A stretch of DNA of 64,000 nt from Serratia surfactantfaciens (GCF_001642805.2 NZ_CP016948.1:930001-994000); one strand, 5' to 3'; shown: positions 12,297-22,434, counted from the stretch's first letter. Numbers and translations are program-made. Notes: generated by a model from the letters alone, not told the origin.

Positions 12297-13505
12297 TTAA
12301 GGTGCATCTTCAGCCGTCGTCGCCTGTTCCGCCAGCCGATGGCCGAGGAAGAAAAACAGCAGGCTGAGCAGCGCGGCGACGATCAGCATCACGAACATCA
12401 ACGGCGGCGCGGCGTAGCTGAGCAGCACCCCGCACAGCACTGGGTTGATGGCGCCGCCCAGCGCGCTGAGGTTCTGTACCCCATAGTAGCTGCCTTTCAG
12501 GTGCGGCGGCGCGATAAAGTCGATGAACATGTATTCCACCGGGATAACGATGATTTCGCCGAGGGTAAACACCGCCATCGCCGCCAGCCACAGCCAGACC
12601 GCCTCGCCGGCGACCATAAAGCCGAGCAGCCCGACGATGAAAAACAGCGTGCCCAGCGCCAGCCAGCGCAGCATGTTTTCCTGGCGCATGCCGCGACTGA
12701 GCAGGTATTGCAGGGCGATGACGATGCTGGCGTTGACGATCATCACCAGCCCGATGATTTTGTAGGCGAACTCGGCGCTGGAAACGGTGATCAGGTACTG
12801 CGACAGATAGCCGGTGAACTGTCCGAACACCACGGCGCCCAGGGTGCTGCCGAGGGTGAAGTAGATCAGCCGGCGATCGCTGCGCAAGATGGTCAGCGTC
12901 TGGCGGAAGTTGGGTAGTGAGGCTGATGCGGCGATAGGGGCTGCGTGCTGTTCCCGCCCGCGCAAGCGCAGGCTCAGCGCCGCCACCGTCGCCAGCGCCA
13001 ACCCACCCGACAGGTAAAACGGCAGCAGCGGGTTGAGGCCGGCCACCAGTACGCCGAGCGCCGAGCCGATCGCCCAGCCGACGTTGACCAGAGTGTAGTT
13101 GATTGAGAAAGCCTTGATGCGCTGCTCGACCGGCAACCAGTCGGCGAAGCAGGCCTTGATGGTGATGCTCAGCACCGAATAACAGGTGTGCAGGATCGCC
13201 AGCACCACGATCACGCCGCCGGGGCGCGGGATCCAGGGAATGGCGAAGAAGCTGAGCGCAAACAATAAAATCGACAGCAGGATCAGGCGATTTTTGCTGA
13301 ATTTGTCCACCAGATAGCCGCCGTACAGGCTGGCGATGATGCCGAGGGTGAGGCTGATGCCCAGGATCACGCCCACGCTCTTCGGCAACAGGTGGAAATG
13401 CTCGGTAAGGTAGATGGTGATGAACGGCAGCGTGACGCTGCGACCGATGGTCAACACCAGCGAACTGGCCAGCAGCACGTTAATCTGCGAGGGGAATCCC
13501 TTCAT
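12297..13505 (-). CDS. MFS transporter, YdeE-like
   Basis: A 402-residue major facilitator protein with 12 predicted spans. The opening INVLLASSLVLTIGRSVTLPFITIYL and later blocks FSINYTLVNVGWAIGSALGVL and FTLGEIIVIPVEYMFIDFIAPPHLKGSYYG closely resemble E. coli YdeE, associated with dipeptide efflux. The start was set at the ATG at 13505, with AGG six bases upstream; an in-frame TTG at 13544 has no ribosome-binding site. No operon partner is evident. The substrate is not deducible from sequence. Confidence 0.85.
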   Translation of the reverse strand: MKGFPSQINVLLASSLVLTIGRSVTLPFITIYLTEHFHLLPKSVGVILGISLTLGIIASLYGGYLVDKFSKNRLILLSILLFALSFFAIPWIPRPGGVIVVLAILHTCYSVLSITIKACFADWLPVEQRIKAFSINYTLVNVGWAIGSALGVLVAGLNPLLPFYLSGGLALATVAALSLRLRGREQHAAPIAASASLPNFRQTLTILRSDRRLIYFTLGSTLGAVVFGQFTGYLSQYLITVSSAEFAYKIIGLVMIVNASIVIALQYLLSRGMRQENMLRWLALGTLFFIVGLLGFMVAGEAVWLWLAAMAVFTLGEIIVIPVEYMFIDFIAPPHLKGSYYGVQNLSALGGAINPVLCGVLLSYAAPPLMFVMLIVAALLSLLFFFLGHRLAEQATTAEDAP

Positions 13506-13595
13506 TCGAAACCTGTTTATGCATACAGTTATTAGGCGATGCAAATAACATAGCGCATTTTGGCGGGGACGGAAGGTGGAGGCCGATAATTAGTT

Positions 13596-13621
13596 GAAAA
13601 ACAGAGGCTGCGTCGGCAGCC
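13596..13621 (-). terminator. Intrinsic terminator of the periplasmic binding protein gene
   Basis: On the minus strand GGCTGC and GCAGCC form a 6-bp stem with a CGAC loop, followed by TCTGTTTTT. It is 16 bases past the stop of the 13637-14704 gene. Confidence 0.65.
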
Positions 13622-13636
13622 CCGTGAAAAACAGCA

Positions 13637-14704
13637 TTATTTACCGTGTTCTGCCTGCAGCGTGGCGAACCACGGCTGAACGAAATCGCTGCTGCTGCCC
13701 CAGCCGGGGATGATCTTCGCCAGGCCGGCGACGTTGACCGGCCCCGGCTGCGCCAGTAACAGCGCTTGCGGAATGACCGTCGCTTTGAACTGGTAGTTGT
13801 CCGGCGTGCTTTCTCCGGCGATTTTGTTGGCCACCAGGCGCAGGTTGATCGCGCCGATCAGTTTCGGATCCACCGCGACGCTGACCTGCCACGGGCTGTC
13901 GGCCTCACGCATCAGCTGCAAGTCCTGGTTGGAGATATCGATACTGTACAGTTTGATTTCGGTGCGTCCGTTCTCTTTCAGCGCCTTGTAAGCCCCTTGG
14001 GTAAAGGCATCCCAGGTGCCCCAGATGGCGTCGATCTTGCCTTTCGGGTATTTCGCCAGCACCGCGCCCACCTTGTTGGCGGTATCGCCCTGTACGTCGG
14101 ATGAGACCGCGCCGATCGATTCCAGCTCATGAATGCCCGGATGCTGTTTCAGCAACTGCTGATAGGCGGCCTGGCGGCGCTCCATCGGCGGGAAGCCGGC
14201 CACCCAGAGTTTGATGATGTTGGCCTGGCCGTTGAAATCTTTCACCAGCTGGCCGAAGGAGGCGTTGGCCAGCGAAGCGTCGTCCTGCTGCGAGACGGTG
14301 ATGCCGGGAATGCTGCCGCTGACGTCGGTATCGAAAGCCGCGACGGCGATGCCGGCCGCCGCGAGGCGTTTGACCAGATCGGTGGAATAGGGGGCTCGCC
14401 CCTGCGAGAGAATGACGCCGTCATATTTCTGGCTGATGGCCTGGTTGACGAAGTCCTGGAAGCGCGCGTCGTCGCCGTTGCTGAGAAAGGTATCCACCTT
14501 GAAGCCCAGTTTGCGCCCTTCCTGAATGGCGCCCGCCAGAAATTGCGTGGTGTTGTCGTCGGAACCGAGATTACGGATCACCGCGATGCGCACCGGCCCC
14601 TGATGCTGAGCGATGGCAACCGGCACGGCGGCCTGTTCCGCCGCCTGCAGCGGCAGAGCGGACAGCAGGCTGAGGGCGAGCAGCGAAGTCTTGAGATTTT
14701 TCAT
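13637..14704 (-). CDS. Periplasmic sugar-binding-type protein (orphan)
   Basis: A 355-residue precursor with a signal peptide (MKNLKTSLLALSLLSALPLQA, cleavage near residue 22) and a type I periplasmic binding fold of the ribose/galactose class. The core begins at PVRIAVIRNLGSDDNTTQF, and typical hinge/ligand blocks are YDGVILSQGRA, AVAAFDTDV, DAIWGTWDAFTQGAYKAL and LYSIDISNQDL. The start is the ATG at 14704 with GGAG 11 bases upstream; an earlier TTG is unlikely. No permease or ATPase gene adjoins it, so it either uses a distant transporter or serves a sensor. The ligand is unknown. Confidence 0.85.
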   Translation of the reverse strand: MKNLKTSLLALSLLSALPLQAAEQAAVPVAIAQHQGPVRIAVIRNLGSDDNTTQFLAGAIQEGRKLGFKVDTFLSNGDDARFQDFVNQAISQKYDGVILSQGRAPYSTDLVKRLAAAGIAVAAFDTDVSGSIPGITVSQQDDASLANASFGQLVKDFNGQANIIKLWVAGFPPMERRQAAYQQLLKQHPGIHELESIGAVSSDVQGDTANKVGAVLAKYPKGKIDAIWGTWDAFTQGAYKALKENGRTEIKLYSIDISNQDLQLMREADSPWQVSVAVDPKLIGAINLRLVANKIAGESTPDNYQFKATVIPQALLLAQPGPVNVAGLAKIIPGWGSSSDFVQPWFATLQAEHGK

Positions 14705-14876
14705 TATTATAGGCTCCAAAAAGGCAGGGAAACGGTCCCGGCGAAGGTCTGTTATAGCAGTCTTTCTGTCTGGACGTCTATTTGTTGTTTCGGAGCATCA
14801 TAGCCGGATGCGGCGGGCCTGGGAATCAGCGCGGTTATGACTTTTTCTTAATGCTTATAACTCTGAGTTTGGGGCA

Positions 14877-14906
14877 ATAAAAAAGGGCCGAGCAAGCTCG
14901 ACCCTT
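14877..14906 (-). terminator. Intrinsic terminator of metG
   Basis: On the minus strand AAGGGTCGAGC and GCTCGGCCCTT (14883-14906) form an 11-bp stem with one G-U pair, followed by a T run. It is 20 bases past the metG stop. Confidence 0.85.
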
Positions 14907-14926
14907 GAAACCGCGCGTTAGTGCGA

Positions 14927-16954
14927 TTACTTGACCTGCATGCCAGGCTGCGCGCCGCTGTCCGGGCTCAGCAGGAAGATCTCTTTCCCGCCAGGGCCCG
15001 CCGCCATCACCATGCCTTCTGACACGCCGAAGCGCATTTTGCGCGGCGCCAGGTTGGCGACCATGATGGTCAGACGGCCTTCCAGCGCCTTCGGATCCGG
15101 GTAAGCGGAGCGAATGCCGGAGAAGATCTGGCGCGATTCGCCGCCCAGATCCAGCTGCAGCTTCAGCAGCTTGTCGGAGCCCTCGACGAAGTCGGCGCTC
15201 TTGATCAGTGCGATGCGCATGTCTACCTTGGCGAAGTCGTCGAAGGTGATGGTTTCCTGGATCGGATCATCGGCCAATGGACCGGTCACCGGTTTGGCGG
15301 CGGCCATGTCCTCCTTCGAGGCGTTGACCATCTCGCTGACCTTGTCCAGATCGATGCGGTTGAACAGCGCTTTAAATGCGTTTACCTGGTGACCCAGCAG
15401 CGGCTGCGGGATCGTGTCCCAGCTCAGCTCGGCGTTGAGGAACGCTTCGGCGCGTTCGGTCAGCGAAGGCAGCACCGGCTTCAGGTAAGTCATCAACACG
15501 CGGAACAGGTTGATGCCCATCGAGCAGATGGCCTGCAGATCGGCGTCGCGGCCTTCTTCCTTCGCCACTACCCACGGTGCCTGCTCATCCACGTAACGGT
15601 TGGCCAGATCGGCCAGTGCCATGATCTCGCGGATCGCGCGGCTGAACTCGCGGCCGGCGTAGGCTTCGGCGATGCTCTGCGCCGCGTCGACGAAGGTCTG
15701 GTACAGCGCCGGATCGGCCAGGCTGTCGGCCAGCTTGCCGTCGAAGCGCTTGTTGATAAAGCCGGCGTTGCGTGAAGCCAGGTTCACCACCTTGTTGACG
15801 ATATCGGCGTTTACGCGCTGTACGAAGTCTTCCAGATTGAGATCGATGTCATCAATGCGTGAAGAGAGCTTGGCGGCGTAGTAATAGCGCAGGCAGTCGG
15901 CGTCCAGATGCTGCAGGTAGGTACCGGCCTTGATGAAGGTGCCGCGCGACTTGGACATCTTGGCGCCGTTCACCGTCACGTAGCCGTGCACGAACAGGTT
16001 GGTCGGTTTGCGGAAGTTGCTGCCTTCCAGCATCGCCGGCCAGAACAGGCTGTGGAAGTAGACGATGTCCTTGCCGATAAAGTGATACAGCTCGGTGGTG
16101 GACTCTTTGCGCCAGAATTCGTCGAAGTCCAGATCGCCGCGCTTGTCGCACAGGTTCTTGAAGGAACCCATATAACCGATCGGCGCGTCCAGCCAGACGT
16201 AGAAGTATTTGCCCGGCGCATCCGGGATTTCAAAGCCGAAGTAAGGCGCATCGCGGGAGATGTCCCACTGCTGCAGGCCGGATTCGAACCACTCCTGCAT
16301 TTTGTTCGCCACCTGCTCTTGCAGCGCGCCGGAGCGCGTCCACGCCTGCAACATTTCGCTGAAGGCCGGCAGATCGAAGAAGAAGTGTTCGGAGTCGCGC
16401 ATCACCGGCGTCGCGCCGGAAACCACGGACTTCGGATCGATCAGTTCCGTCGGGCTGTAGGTGGCGCCGCACACTTCGCAGTTGTCGCCGTACTGATCCG
16501 GCGATTTGCATTTCGGGCAGGTGCCTTTCACGAAACGGTCCGGCAGGAACATGCCTTTCTCCGGATCGTAAAGCTGAGAAATGGTGCGGTTCTTGATAAA
16601 ACCGTTTTCTTTCAGGCGGCTGTAAATCAGGGTGGACAGCTCACGGTTTTCGTCGCTATGGGTCGAATGGTAGTTGTCATAGCTGATGCCAAAGCCGGCG
16701 AAATCCTGTTGGTGCTCCTGGCTCATCTCCGCGATCATTTCTTCCGGTTTGACGCCCAGTTGCTGCGCTTTCAGCATGATCGGCGTGCCGTGCGCGTCGT
16801 CCGCGCAGATGAAATGCACTTCGTGGCCGCGCATTCGTTGGTAACGCACCCAGATATCCGCCTGGATGTGCTCGAGCATGTGGCCGAGATGGATGGAACC
16901 ATTTGCGTACGGTAGCGCGCACGTCACCAATAATTTTTTCGCGACTTGAGCCAT
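14927..16954 (-). CDS. metG: Methionyl-tRNA synthetase
   Basis: MetG charges initiator and elongator methionine tRNAs. The 675-residue class I synthetase shows the HIGH-type motif as HLGH at residues 22-25, a zinc knuckle ([18 protein letters not shown], around 146-163), the KMSKS loop in [15 protein letters not shown], and the C-terminal tRNA-binding domain ([31 protein letters not shown]) that dimerises the enzyme. Length matches the 677-residue E. coli protein. It is divergent from mrp with a 159-base gap between starts, as in other enterobacteria. Confidence 0.98.
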   Translation of the reverse strand: MAQVAKKLLVTCALPYANGSIHLGHMLEHIQADIWVRYQRMRGHEVHFICADDAHGTPIMLKAQQLGVKPEEMIAEMSQEHQQDFAGFGISYDNYHSTHSDENRELSTLIYSRLKENGFIKNRTISQLYDPEKGMFLPDRFVKGTCPKCKSPDQYGDNCEVCGATYSPTELIDPKSVVSGATPVMRDSEHFFFDLPAFSEMLQAWTRSGALQEQVANKMQEWFESGLQQWDISRDAPYFGFEIPDAPGKYFYVWLDAPIGYMGSFKNLCDKRGDLDFDEFWRKESTTELYHFIGKDIVYFHSLFWPAMLEGSNFRKPTNLFVHGYVTVNGAKMSKSRGTFIKAGTYLQHLDADCLRYYYAAKLSSRIDDIDLNLEDFVQRVNADIVNKVVNLASRNAGFINKRFDGKLADSLADPALYQTFVDAAQSIAEAYAGREFSRAIREIMALADLANRYVDEQAPWVVAKEEGRDADLQAICSMGINLFRVLMTYLKPVLPSLTERAEAFLNAELSWDTIPQPLLGHQVNAFKALFNRIDLDKVSEMVNASKEDMAAAKPVTGPLADDPIQETITFDDFAKVDMRIALIKSADFVEGSDKLLKLQLDLGGESRQIFSGIRSAYPDPKALEGRLTIMVANLAPRKMRFGVSEGMVMAAGPGGKEIFLLSPDSGAQPGMQVK

Positions 16955-17113
16955 AGTGAGAACTTGCTTTCTGTAATGAATAAAAGGGCCTTCGATGTTA
17001 ACCGATCGCGCCCTTCGCTGCTAGGGCGGTTTCTTACAGGTTATACGCGCCAGCTACCGGGCAGTTCTGATATGCTTAGCCGGAAGCGACTCATTCAAAA
17101 TCAAGGAGCCGGG

Positions 17114-18226
17114 ATGAACGCAAAATCCCCTGAGCAGACCAACCCCGAAGTTCTGCGCGCCCTGGTGACCGGTGTACTGGCCGCCTTTGAACACCCGACG
17201 TTGAAAAACAACCTGACTGCGCTGAAGGCTATTCATCACTGCGCATTATTGGACGATGTACTGCATATCGAACTGACGATGCCGTTTGCCTGGCAGAGCG
17301 GCTTTGAAGCGCTGCAGGCGAGCGTCGGCCCTGAGCTGCTGCGCGTGACCGGCGCCGCCGCCATCGACTGGAAGTTGAAACACGACATCACGACGCTGAA
17401 ACGCGCCAACGGCCAGGCTGGGATCAAAGGCGTGCGCAACATCATCGCCGTCAGCTCCGGCAAAGGCGGGGTGGGGAAATCCAGCACCGCCGTCAACCTG
17501 GCGCTGGCGCTGGCCGCCGAAGGCGCCAAGGTCGGTATCCTTGACGCCGACATTTACGGCCCGTCAATCCCGAACATGCTGGGCACCGAACATGAGCGAC
17601 CGACCTCGCCGGACGGTCAGCACATGGCGCCAATCATGGCGCACGGCCTGGCGACCAACTCCATCGGTTACCTGGTGACCGACGACAACGCCATGGTGTG
17701 GCGCGGCCCGATGGCCAGCAAGGCGCTGATGCAGCTGCTGCAGGATACGCTGTGGCCGGATCTGGATTACCTGGTGCTGGACATGCCGCCGGGCACCGGC
17801 GACATCCAGCTGACGCTGTCGCAGAACATTCCGGTGACCGGCGCGCTGGTGGTCACCACGCCGCAGGATATCGCCTTGCTGGATGCCGCCAAGGGCATAG
17901 TGATGTTCGAAAAAGTGCACGTGCCGGTGCTAGGCATTGTCGAGAACATGAGCGTGCATATCTGCAGCAACTGCGGCCACCATGAGCCGATCTTCGGCAC
18001 CGGCGGCGCCGAGAAGCTGGTGCAGAAATACCACAGTCGTCTGTTGGGTCAGATGCCGCTGCATATCTCGCTGCGTGAAGACCTGGATCGCGGTACGCCG
18101 ACGGTGATCAGCCGCCCGGACAGCGAATTCGCCGAGATGTATCGCCAGCTCGCCGGCCGCGTAGCCGCGCAGATGTACTGGCAGGGCGAGGCGATCCCGA
18201 CGGAGATTGCGTTCCGCGCGCTGTAA
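17114..18226 (+). CDS. mrp: Iron-sulfur cluster carrier, Mrp/ApbC family
   Basis: A P-loop ATPase that carries and transfers Fe-S clusters in the cytoplasm. The deviant Walker A GKGGVGKSS is at residues 116-124, preceded by a DUF59-like N-terminal domain, and the cluster-binding CxxC is Cys284/Cys287 in HICSNCGHHEPIFG. The start at 17114 has an AAGGAG site six bases upstream and gives 370 residues, equal to the family. The reading frame stays open upstream to 16946, but that part overlaps the metG start and lacks family similarity. Confidence 0.96.
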   Translation: MNAKSPEQTNPEVLRALVTGVLAAFEHPTLKNNLTALKAIHHCALLDDVLHIELTMPFAWQSGFEALQASVGPELLRVTGAAAIDWKLKHDITTLKRANGQAGIKGVRNIIAVSSGKGGVGKSSTAVNLALALAAEGAKVGILDADIYGPSIPNMLGTEHERPTSPDGQHMAPIMAHGLATNSIGYLVTDDNAMVWRGPMASKALMQLLQDTLWPDLDYLVLDMPPGTGDIQLTLSQNIPVTGALVVTTPQDIALLDAAKGIVMFEKVHVPVLGIVENMSVHICSNCGHHEPIFGTGGAEKLVQKYHSRLLGQMPLHISLREDLDRGTPTVISRPDSEFAEMYRQLAGRVAAQMYWQGEAIPTEIAFRAL

Positions 18227-18249
18227 TTTGCCTGGAATAATGATGAAAG

Positions 18250-18278
18250 AACCCGGCTTAAGCGCCGGGTTTTTTTAT
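18250..18278 (+). terminator. Intrinsic terminator after mrp
   Basis: AACCCGGC (18250-18257) and GCCGGGTT (18264-18271) form an 8-bp stem with a 6-base loop, followed by a run of T residues. It reaches the stop codon of the convergent PAP2 gene. Confidence 0.9.
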
Positions 18279-18904
18279 GGGGTATGGGTAGGCTTGTGCA
18301 GATCCGCACGGGTATAAGGGCGTTCGATCTGCGCCAGCGTTTTGGCGATATGCTCCAGCAATCCCTGGGTGGGAGCCGGTTGCCGGTGCCCCACCAGCGC
18401 CAGCGGCAAGGCCAGTGCGATGACAAGGTGGGGCCAGGAGAGGCGTGGGCGAGCCTTGGCGCGTTGCAACCACAGGAACAGGGCGCTGGCCAGGTAGCCT
18501 AAAATCAGCCCGCTGATCACCTCGGATACCGAGTGCACGCGAATTTCCAGCCGCGACACGCCGATAGCGAAAGGCAATATCCATCCGGTCAATAGCGCAA
18601 GGCTGCGCACCGGATGGGAAAACCGGCCGCTCAACGCCCAGAGCAGCGGCGGCCAGATGCTGGCGGCGAGAGCCGAATGGCCGCTGAATCCGGTGAAGTC
18701 ATAACTTGCGTTACCAATACCCCAGCCCATAAAGGCCAGTTTGGACAGACAGACCACCCCGCCGGTGAAGCCGAAGATCAGCGCCCACTGCCAGCCTGCC
18801 GCACGGGTGGCGGAAGACGTGAGCAGCAATAGAAACAGAATCAGCGCGCAGGGCAACAGCAGCATGCTGTCGCCGAAAAAAGTCAGAAAATACCAATCCA
18901 GCAC
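18275..18904 (-). CDS. PAP2-superfamily membrane phosphatase
   Basis: A 209-residue membrane protein with the three PAP2 phosphatase motifs: KLAFMGWG (residues 55-62), the catalytic-type FSGHS (73-77) and SRLEIRVHSVSEV (117-129). The last motif has Glu128 where the classic SRx5Hx3D pattern has Asp, which could alter activity. Five or six hydrophobic spans are visible. Family members remove phosphate from undecaprenyl pyrophosphate, phosphatidylglycerophosphate or similar lipids; the substrate here cannot be assigned. It converges on mrp and is divergent from udk. Confidence 0.85.
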   Translation of the reverse strand: MLDWYFLTFFGDSMLLLPCALILFLLLLTSSATRAAGWQWALIFGFTGGVVCLSKLAFMGWGIGNASYDFTGFSGHSALAASIWPPLLWALSGRFSHPVRSLALLTGWILPFAIGVSRLEIRVHSVSEVISGLILGYLASALFLWLQRAKARPRLSWPHLVIALALPLALVGHRQPAPTQGLLEHIAKTLAQIERPYTRADLHKPTHTP

Positions 18905-19135
18905 ATCACTCTCCGATGAAAGACTACGGGGTCCAGAAGTCAGCGCTGGAGTTTAACCTGTTGCCGGGCATTGCCCTAGCCGTGAGATTCTTAAAATACC
19001 ACCTTGCCGATAAGACGCGATAGCCCGAATTCGCCGGTCGTCGCGCAATATACAGTGGCGCAAACCCCGACGACTCCCTATAATTGTCGCGTTTTAGTTC
19101 CCCCCTTCACATTACGAAATCAGGTCTTTAATTTT

Positions 19136-19777
19136 ATGACTGACAATCCGCATCAGTGCGTCATTATTGGTATAGCTGGCGCATCTGCCTCCGGAAAAAG
19201 CCTTATTGCCAGCACGTTGTACCGCGAACTCCGCGAACAGGTCGGCGATGAGCACATCGGCGTTATTCCAGAAGACAGTTACTATAAAGACCAGACTCAC
19301 CTGACCATGGAAGAACGGGTCAAAACCAACTATGACCACCCGAGCGCCATGGATCACAATCTGCTGTTCCAGCATCTGCAGATGCTGAAGGCCGGCAAAG
19401 CGATCGAACTGCCGCTGTACAGCTACACCGAACACACGCGCAAGAAAGAAACCGTTCATCTGGAACCTAAAAAAGTGATCATTCTGGAAGGGATCTTGCT
19501 GCTGACGGATATTCGTTTGCGCCAGGAGATGAACTTCTCGATCTTTGTCGACACGCCGCTCGATATCTGCCTGATGCGCCGTATGAAGCGCGACGTCAAC
19601 GAGCGCGGCCGCTCGATGGATTCGGTGATGGCGCAATACCAGAAGACCGTGCGCCCAATGTTCCTGCAGTTTATCGAACCTTCCAAACAATACGCCGATA
19701 TCATCGTCCCGCGCGGTGGCAAAAACCGCATCGCGATCGATATTCTGAAAGCCAAAATCAGCCAATTCTTTGAATAA
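19136..19777 (+). CDS. udk: Uridine/cytidine kinase
   Basis: Udk phosphorylates uridine and cytidine to UMP and CMP in pyrimidine salvage. The Walker A GASASGKS is at residues 15-22. Other family blocks are [37 protein letters not shown] and the lid region [12 protein letters not shown]. The ATG at 19136 gives 213 residues, the E. coli length; a longer open frame from 19004 has no family similarity. The ribosome-binding site is weak (AGGTC about 10 bases upstream). Gene order udk-dcd-asmA is as in E. coli. Confidence 0.96.
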   Translation: MTDNPHQCVIIGIAGASASGKSLIASTLYRELREQVGDEHIGVIPEDSYYKDQTHLTMEERVKTNYDHPSAMDHNLLFQHLQMLKAGKAIELPLYSYTEHTRKKETVHLEPKKVIILEGILLLTDIRLRQEMNFSIFVDTPLDICLMRRMKRDVNERGRSMDSVMAQYQKTVRPMFLQFIEPSKQYADIIVPRGGKNRIAIDILKAKISQFFE

Positions 19778-19788
19778 TGCCGCTTAAT

Positions 19789-19812
19789 GGCCGGAAATGT
19801 GCATTTCCGGCC
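19789..19812 (+). terminator. Hairpin after udk
   Basis: GGCCGGAAATG (19789-19799) and CATTTCCGGCC (19802-19812) form a perfect inverted repeat. There is no T run, so it may be a partial terminator or 3' stabiliser between udk and dcd. Confidence 0.5.
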
Positions 19813-19902
19813 GACGGCCAACTATTTGCAGCCCGGCGTAGACCTTTCGCCCGTTGTGTGGCAATTTTTGTTTAGTTACGCGTTTTGATGGAGAAGAAAC
19901 AC

Positions 19903-20484
19903 ATGAGACTGTGCGACCGCGATATAGAAGCCTGGCTGGATAGCGAGAAACTGGTTATTTCCCCGCGTCCGCCGCTCGAACGCATCAACGGGGCCACAGT
20001 AGATGTCCGTTTGGGCAATCAGTTCCGCGTGTTCAGTGGCCATACCGCGCCTTTTATCGATCTCAGCGGGCCGAAAGATGAAGTCAGCGCTGCGTTGGAT
20101 CGCGTGATGAGCGACGAAATTGTCCTGCCGGAAGGCGAGGCGTTTTTCCTCCATCCCGGTGAGCTGGCCCTGGCGGTGACGTTCGAATCCGTGACGCTAC
20201 CGGATGATCTGGTGGGTTGGCTCGACGGCCGTTCTTCCCTGGCGCGTCTGGGATTGATGGTGCACGTCACCGCGCACCGCATCGACCCGGGCTGGCATGG
20301 GCGCATCGTGCTGGAGTTTTACAACTCCGGCAAGCTGCCGCTGGCGCTGCGGCCGGGGATGCTGATCGGCGCCTTGAGTTTTGAGCCGTTGTCCGGCCCG
20401 GCGGCCCGGCCGTACAACAGCCGCCAGGACGCAAAATATCGCGATCAGCAGGGCGCAGTAGCCAGTCGAATCGACAAGGACTAA
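19903..20484 (+). CDS. dcd: dCTP deaminase
   Basis: Dcd deaminates dCTP to dUTP, the main enterobacterial source of dUMP for thymidylate synthesis. The 193-residue protein begins [13 protein letters not shown] and contains the catalytic region [23 protein letters not shown] and the C-terminal [18 protein letters not shown], nearly identical to the E. coli family pattern. The ATG at 19903 has GGAGAAG upstream; an ATG at 19885 in frame would add MMEKKH, which is simply the translated ribosome-binding region. Confidence 0.97.
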   Translation: MRLCDRDIEAWLDSEKLVISPRPPLERINGATVDVRLGNQFRVFSGHTAPFIDLSGPKDEVSAALDRVMSDEIVLPEGEAFFLHPGELALAVTFESVTLPDDLVGWLDGRSSLARLGLMVHVTAHRIDPGWHGRIVLEFYNSGKLPLALRPGMLIGALSFEPLSGPAARPYNSRQDAKYRDQQGAVASRIDKD

Positions 20485-20528
20485 CGGCGCGGGATGCACC
20501 GTCGGTGTGGCGCTGACAAGAGGGTGGC

Positions 20529-22361
20529 ATGAGAAGATTACTGACGACATTGGCGATTTTACTGGTGGTAGTGGTGGCGGGGATGTCCGCACTGGTGCTG
20601 CTGGTGAATCCGAATGATTTTCGCGGTTACATGGTCAAGAAGGTCGAGCAGAAAAGCGGTTATCAGCTGACGCTCGAAGGCGATCTGCGTTGGCATATCT
20701 GGCCGCAGCTCAGCATTTTGGCCGGGCGCATGACGCTGACTGCGCCGGGCGCCAAGGCGCCGGTGGTCAGTGCGGAAAACATGCGCCTCGATGTCAAACT
20801 GTTGCCTCTGTTGTCGCATCAGCTGTTTGTGAAACAGGTGATGCTGAAAAACGCCGTCATTCGCCTCACGCCCGACAGTGAAGAACATTCGCAGGTGGAT
20901 GCGCCGATAGCTCCGGCCGGCAGCGGCACTGACGCGGCAGATGCGGCCTGGAAGTTTGATATCGATGACTTGCGGGTCGTGGACAGCCTGCTGATTTGGC
21001 AGCGCGCCGACAACGATCAAATCAATGTTCGGGACATCAATCTCACCCTGCAGCAAACGGCGAAACGGCAGGCGCAGCTTGAACTGTCCAGCCGGGTCAA
21101 CCGCGATCAGCGTGACCTGACCTTCAGCATGGCGGCCGATGTCGACCTGCAGCAGTTCCCACACCAGATCGGCGCCAAAGTGACCCAGTTCAATTATCAA
21201 CTGGCCGGGGCGGACATTCTTAACGGCGGCATTCAGGGCGAGGGCAATGCCCAGGTAGTCTATCAACAGACGCCGGCGCAGATTGCCGTCAGCCAACTGA
21301 ACGTCAGCGCCAACAACAGCCAGTTGGCCGGCGATATCAGCGCCACGCTGGGGGCGGTGCCGGGCTATGTGGTGAATCTCAATTCGGCTAACCTCGATCT
21401 CGATGCGCTTTCCGGCTGGCAATCCAGCAGCAATACTGCCGAGCAACCGGCCGTGACTGCCGCCCCGGTGATCGCGAGCCAGGTTGACGATCGGCAGCAG
21501 AATTTAGAGGCGCTGCGCGATTTCAATGCGCAGTTGAACCTGCAAGCGGCGCAGTTGACCTATCGCGGCATGAACGTCACCCAATTGGCCGTTACCGCGG
21601 ACAACCAACGCGGTCTGTTGACGCTGCATAAGCTTGCCGGGCAATTGGCTGGCGGGGATTTCTCCTTGCCAGGATCGCTGGATGCGCGCGGCAATAAACC
21701 GGTCATCAGCGTGCAGCCGACGCTGAACCAGATTGAGCTGGGTACGGTGCTCAAAGCCTTCGACATGCCGCAGATGCTGACCGGCAAGTTCAGCATGAAA
21801 GGGGATCTGACCGGCGATCGCCTCTCTTCACAGTCATTTGAGCACCGCTGGCGTGGTACGGCGCAGCTGGCGATGCAGGATGCGCAACTGCACGGTTTGA
21901 ACATCCAGCAGCTGATCCAACAGGCCGTGGCGCGCAATGACAACAGCGTGCGCGGTCAAGACAGCTATCAGCGCTATACCGAAGTCAAAAGCGTTTCGGC
22001 GCAGGCTACCCTGAACCAGGGCACGGTCAAACTCAGCGGCCTGACGGCGGATTCGCCTTTGCTGGCGCTGACCGGCACCGGCAGCATCGATATGCCGGGC
22101 AAACAGTGTGATATGGCGCTTAACGTGCGCGTCACCGGCGGTTGGCAAGGGCGCGGCGAGCTGATCGAACAGCTACAAAAAACGCCGATCCCGCTGCGGG
22201 TCTACGGGCCGTGGCAACAGCTGAATTATCAATTGCAGGTCGATCAGGTGCTGCGTAAAACGCTGCAGGATCGGGCCAAGGATGCGCTGAACAAGTGGGC
22301 TGAAAAGAACAAGGATTCGCGCGAAGGCCAGGATCTGAAAAAGCTGCTCGACAAACTCTAA
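20529..22361 (+). CDS. asmA: AsmA-family outer-membrane assembly protein
   Basis: A 610-residue protein (617 in E. coli) with an N-terminal signal anchor (residues 4-26) and a long periplasmic region rich in beta-strand repeats. The N-terminal AsmA domain shows NPNDFRGYMVKKVEQKSGYQLTLEGDLRW and WPQLSILAGRMTLTAPG; the C-terminal AsmA-2 part has LNQGTVKLSGLTADSPLLALTGTGSIDM. AsmA-like proteins are bridge-like phospholipid transport factors between inner and outer membrane; in E. coli asmA mutations suppress OmpF assembly defects. It follows dcd by 44 bases. Confidence 0.94.
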   Translation: MRRLLTTLAILLVVVVAGMSALVLLVNPNDFRGYMVKKVEQKSGYQLTLEGDLRWHIWPQLSILAGRMTLTAPGAKAPVVSAENMRLDVKLLPLLSHQLFVKQVMLKNAVIRLTPDSEEHSQVDAPIAPAGSGTDAADAAWKFDIDDLRVVDSLLIWQRADNDQINVRDINLTLQQTAKRQAQLELSSRVNRDQRDLTFSMAADVDLQQFPHQIGAKVTQFNYQLAGADILNGGIQGEGNAQVVYQQTPAQIAVSQLNVSANNSQLAGDISATLGAVPGYVVNLNSANLDLDALSGWQSSSNTAEQPAVTAAPVIASQVDDRQQNLEALRDFNAQLNLQAAQLTYRGMNVTQLAVTADNQRGLLTLHKLAGQLAGGDFSLPGSLDARGNKPVISVQPTLNQIELGTVLKAFDMPQMLTGKFSMKGDLTGDRLSSQSFEHRWRGTAQLAMQDAQLHGLNIQQLIQQAVARNDNSVRGQDSYQRYTEVKSVSAQATLNQGTVKLSGLTADSPLLALTGTGSIDMPGKQCDMALNVRVTGGWQGRGELIEQLQKTPIPLRVYGPWQQLNYQLQVDQVLRKTLQDRAKDALNKWAEKNKDSREGQDLKKLLDKL

Positions 22362-22368
22362 TCATCCC

Positions 22369-22397
22369 TGATGCGGGCCGTCTTGTGGCCCGCATCA
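22369..22397 (+). terminator. Hairpin after asmA
   Basis: TGATGCGGGCC (22369-22379) and GGCCCGCATCA (22387-22397) form a perfect 11-bp stem with a 7-base loop, eight bases after the stop. It lacks a T tract, so Rho-independent termination may be incomplete. Confidence 0.6.
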
Positions 22398-22434
22398 ATA
22401 TCGACATTTCCCGTGAATATTTCCCTCCGTTACC

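Noticed and set aside
15908..16915. A 335-codon plus-strand open frame opposite metG
   Set aside because: metG carries all synthetase motifs on the minus strand; the antisense frame has no recognisable domain or ribosome-binding site.
16946..17113. 56-codon N-terminal extension of mrp
   Set aside because: It overlaps the metG start on the other strand, is not conserved, and the internal ATG has a strong AAGGAG site.
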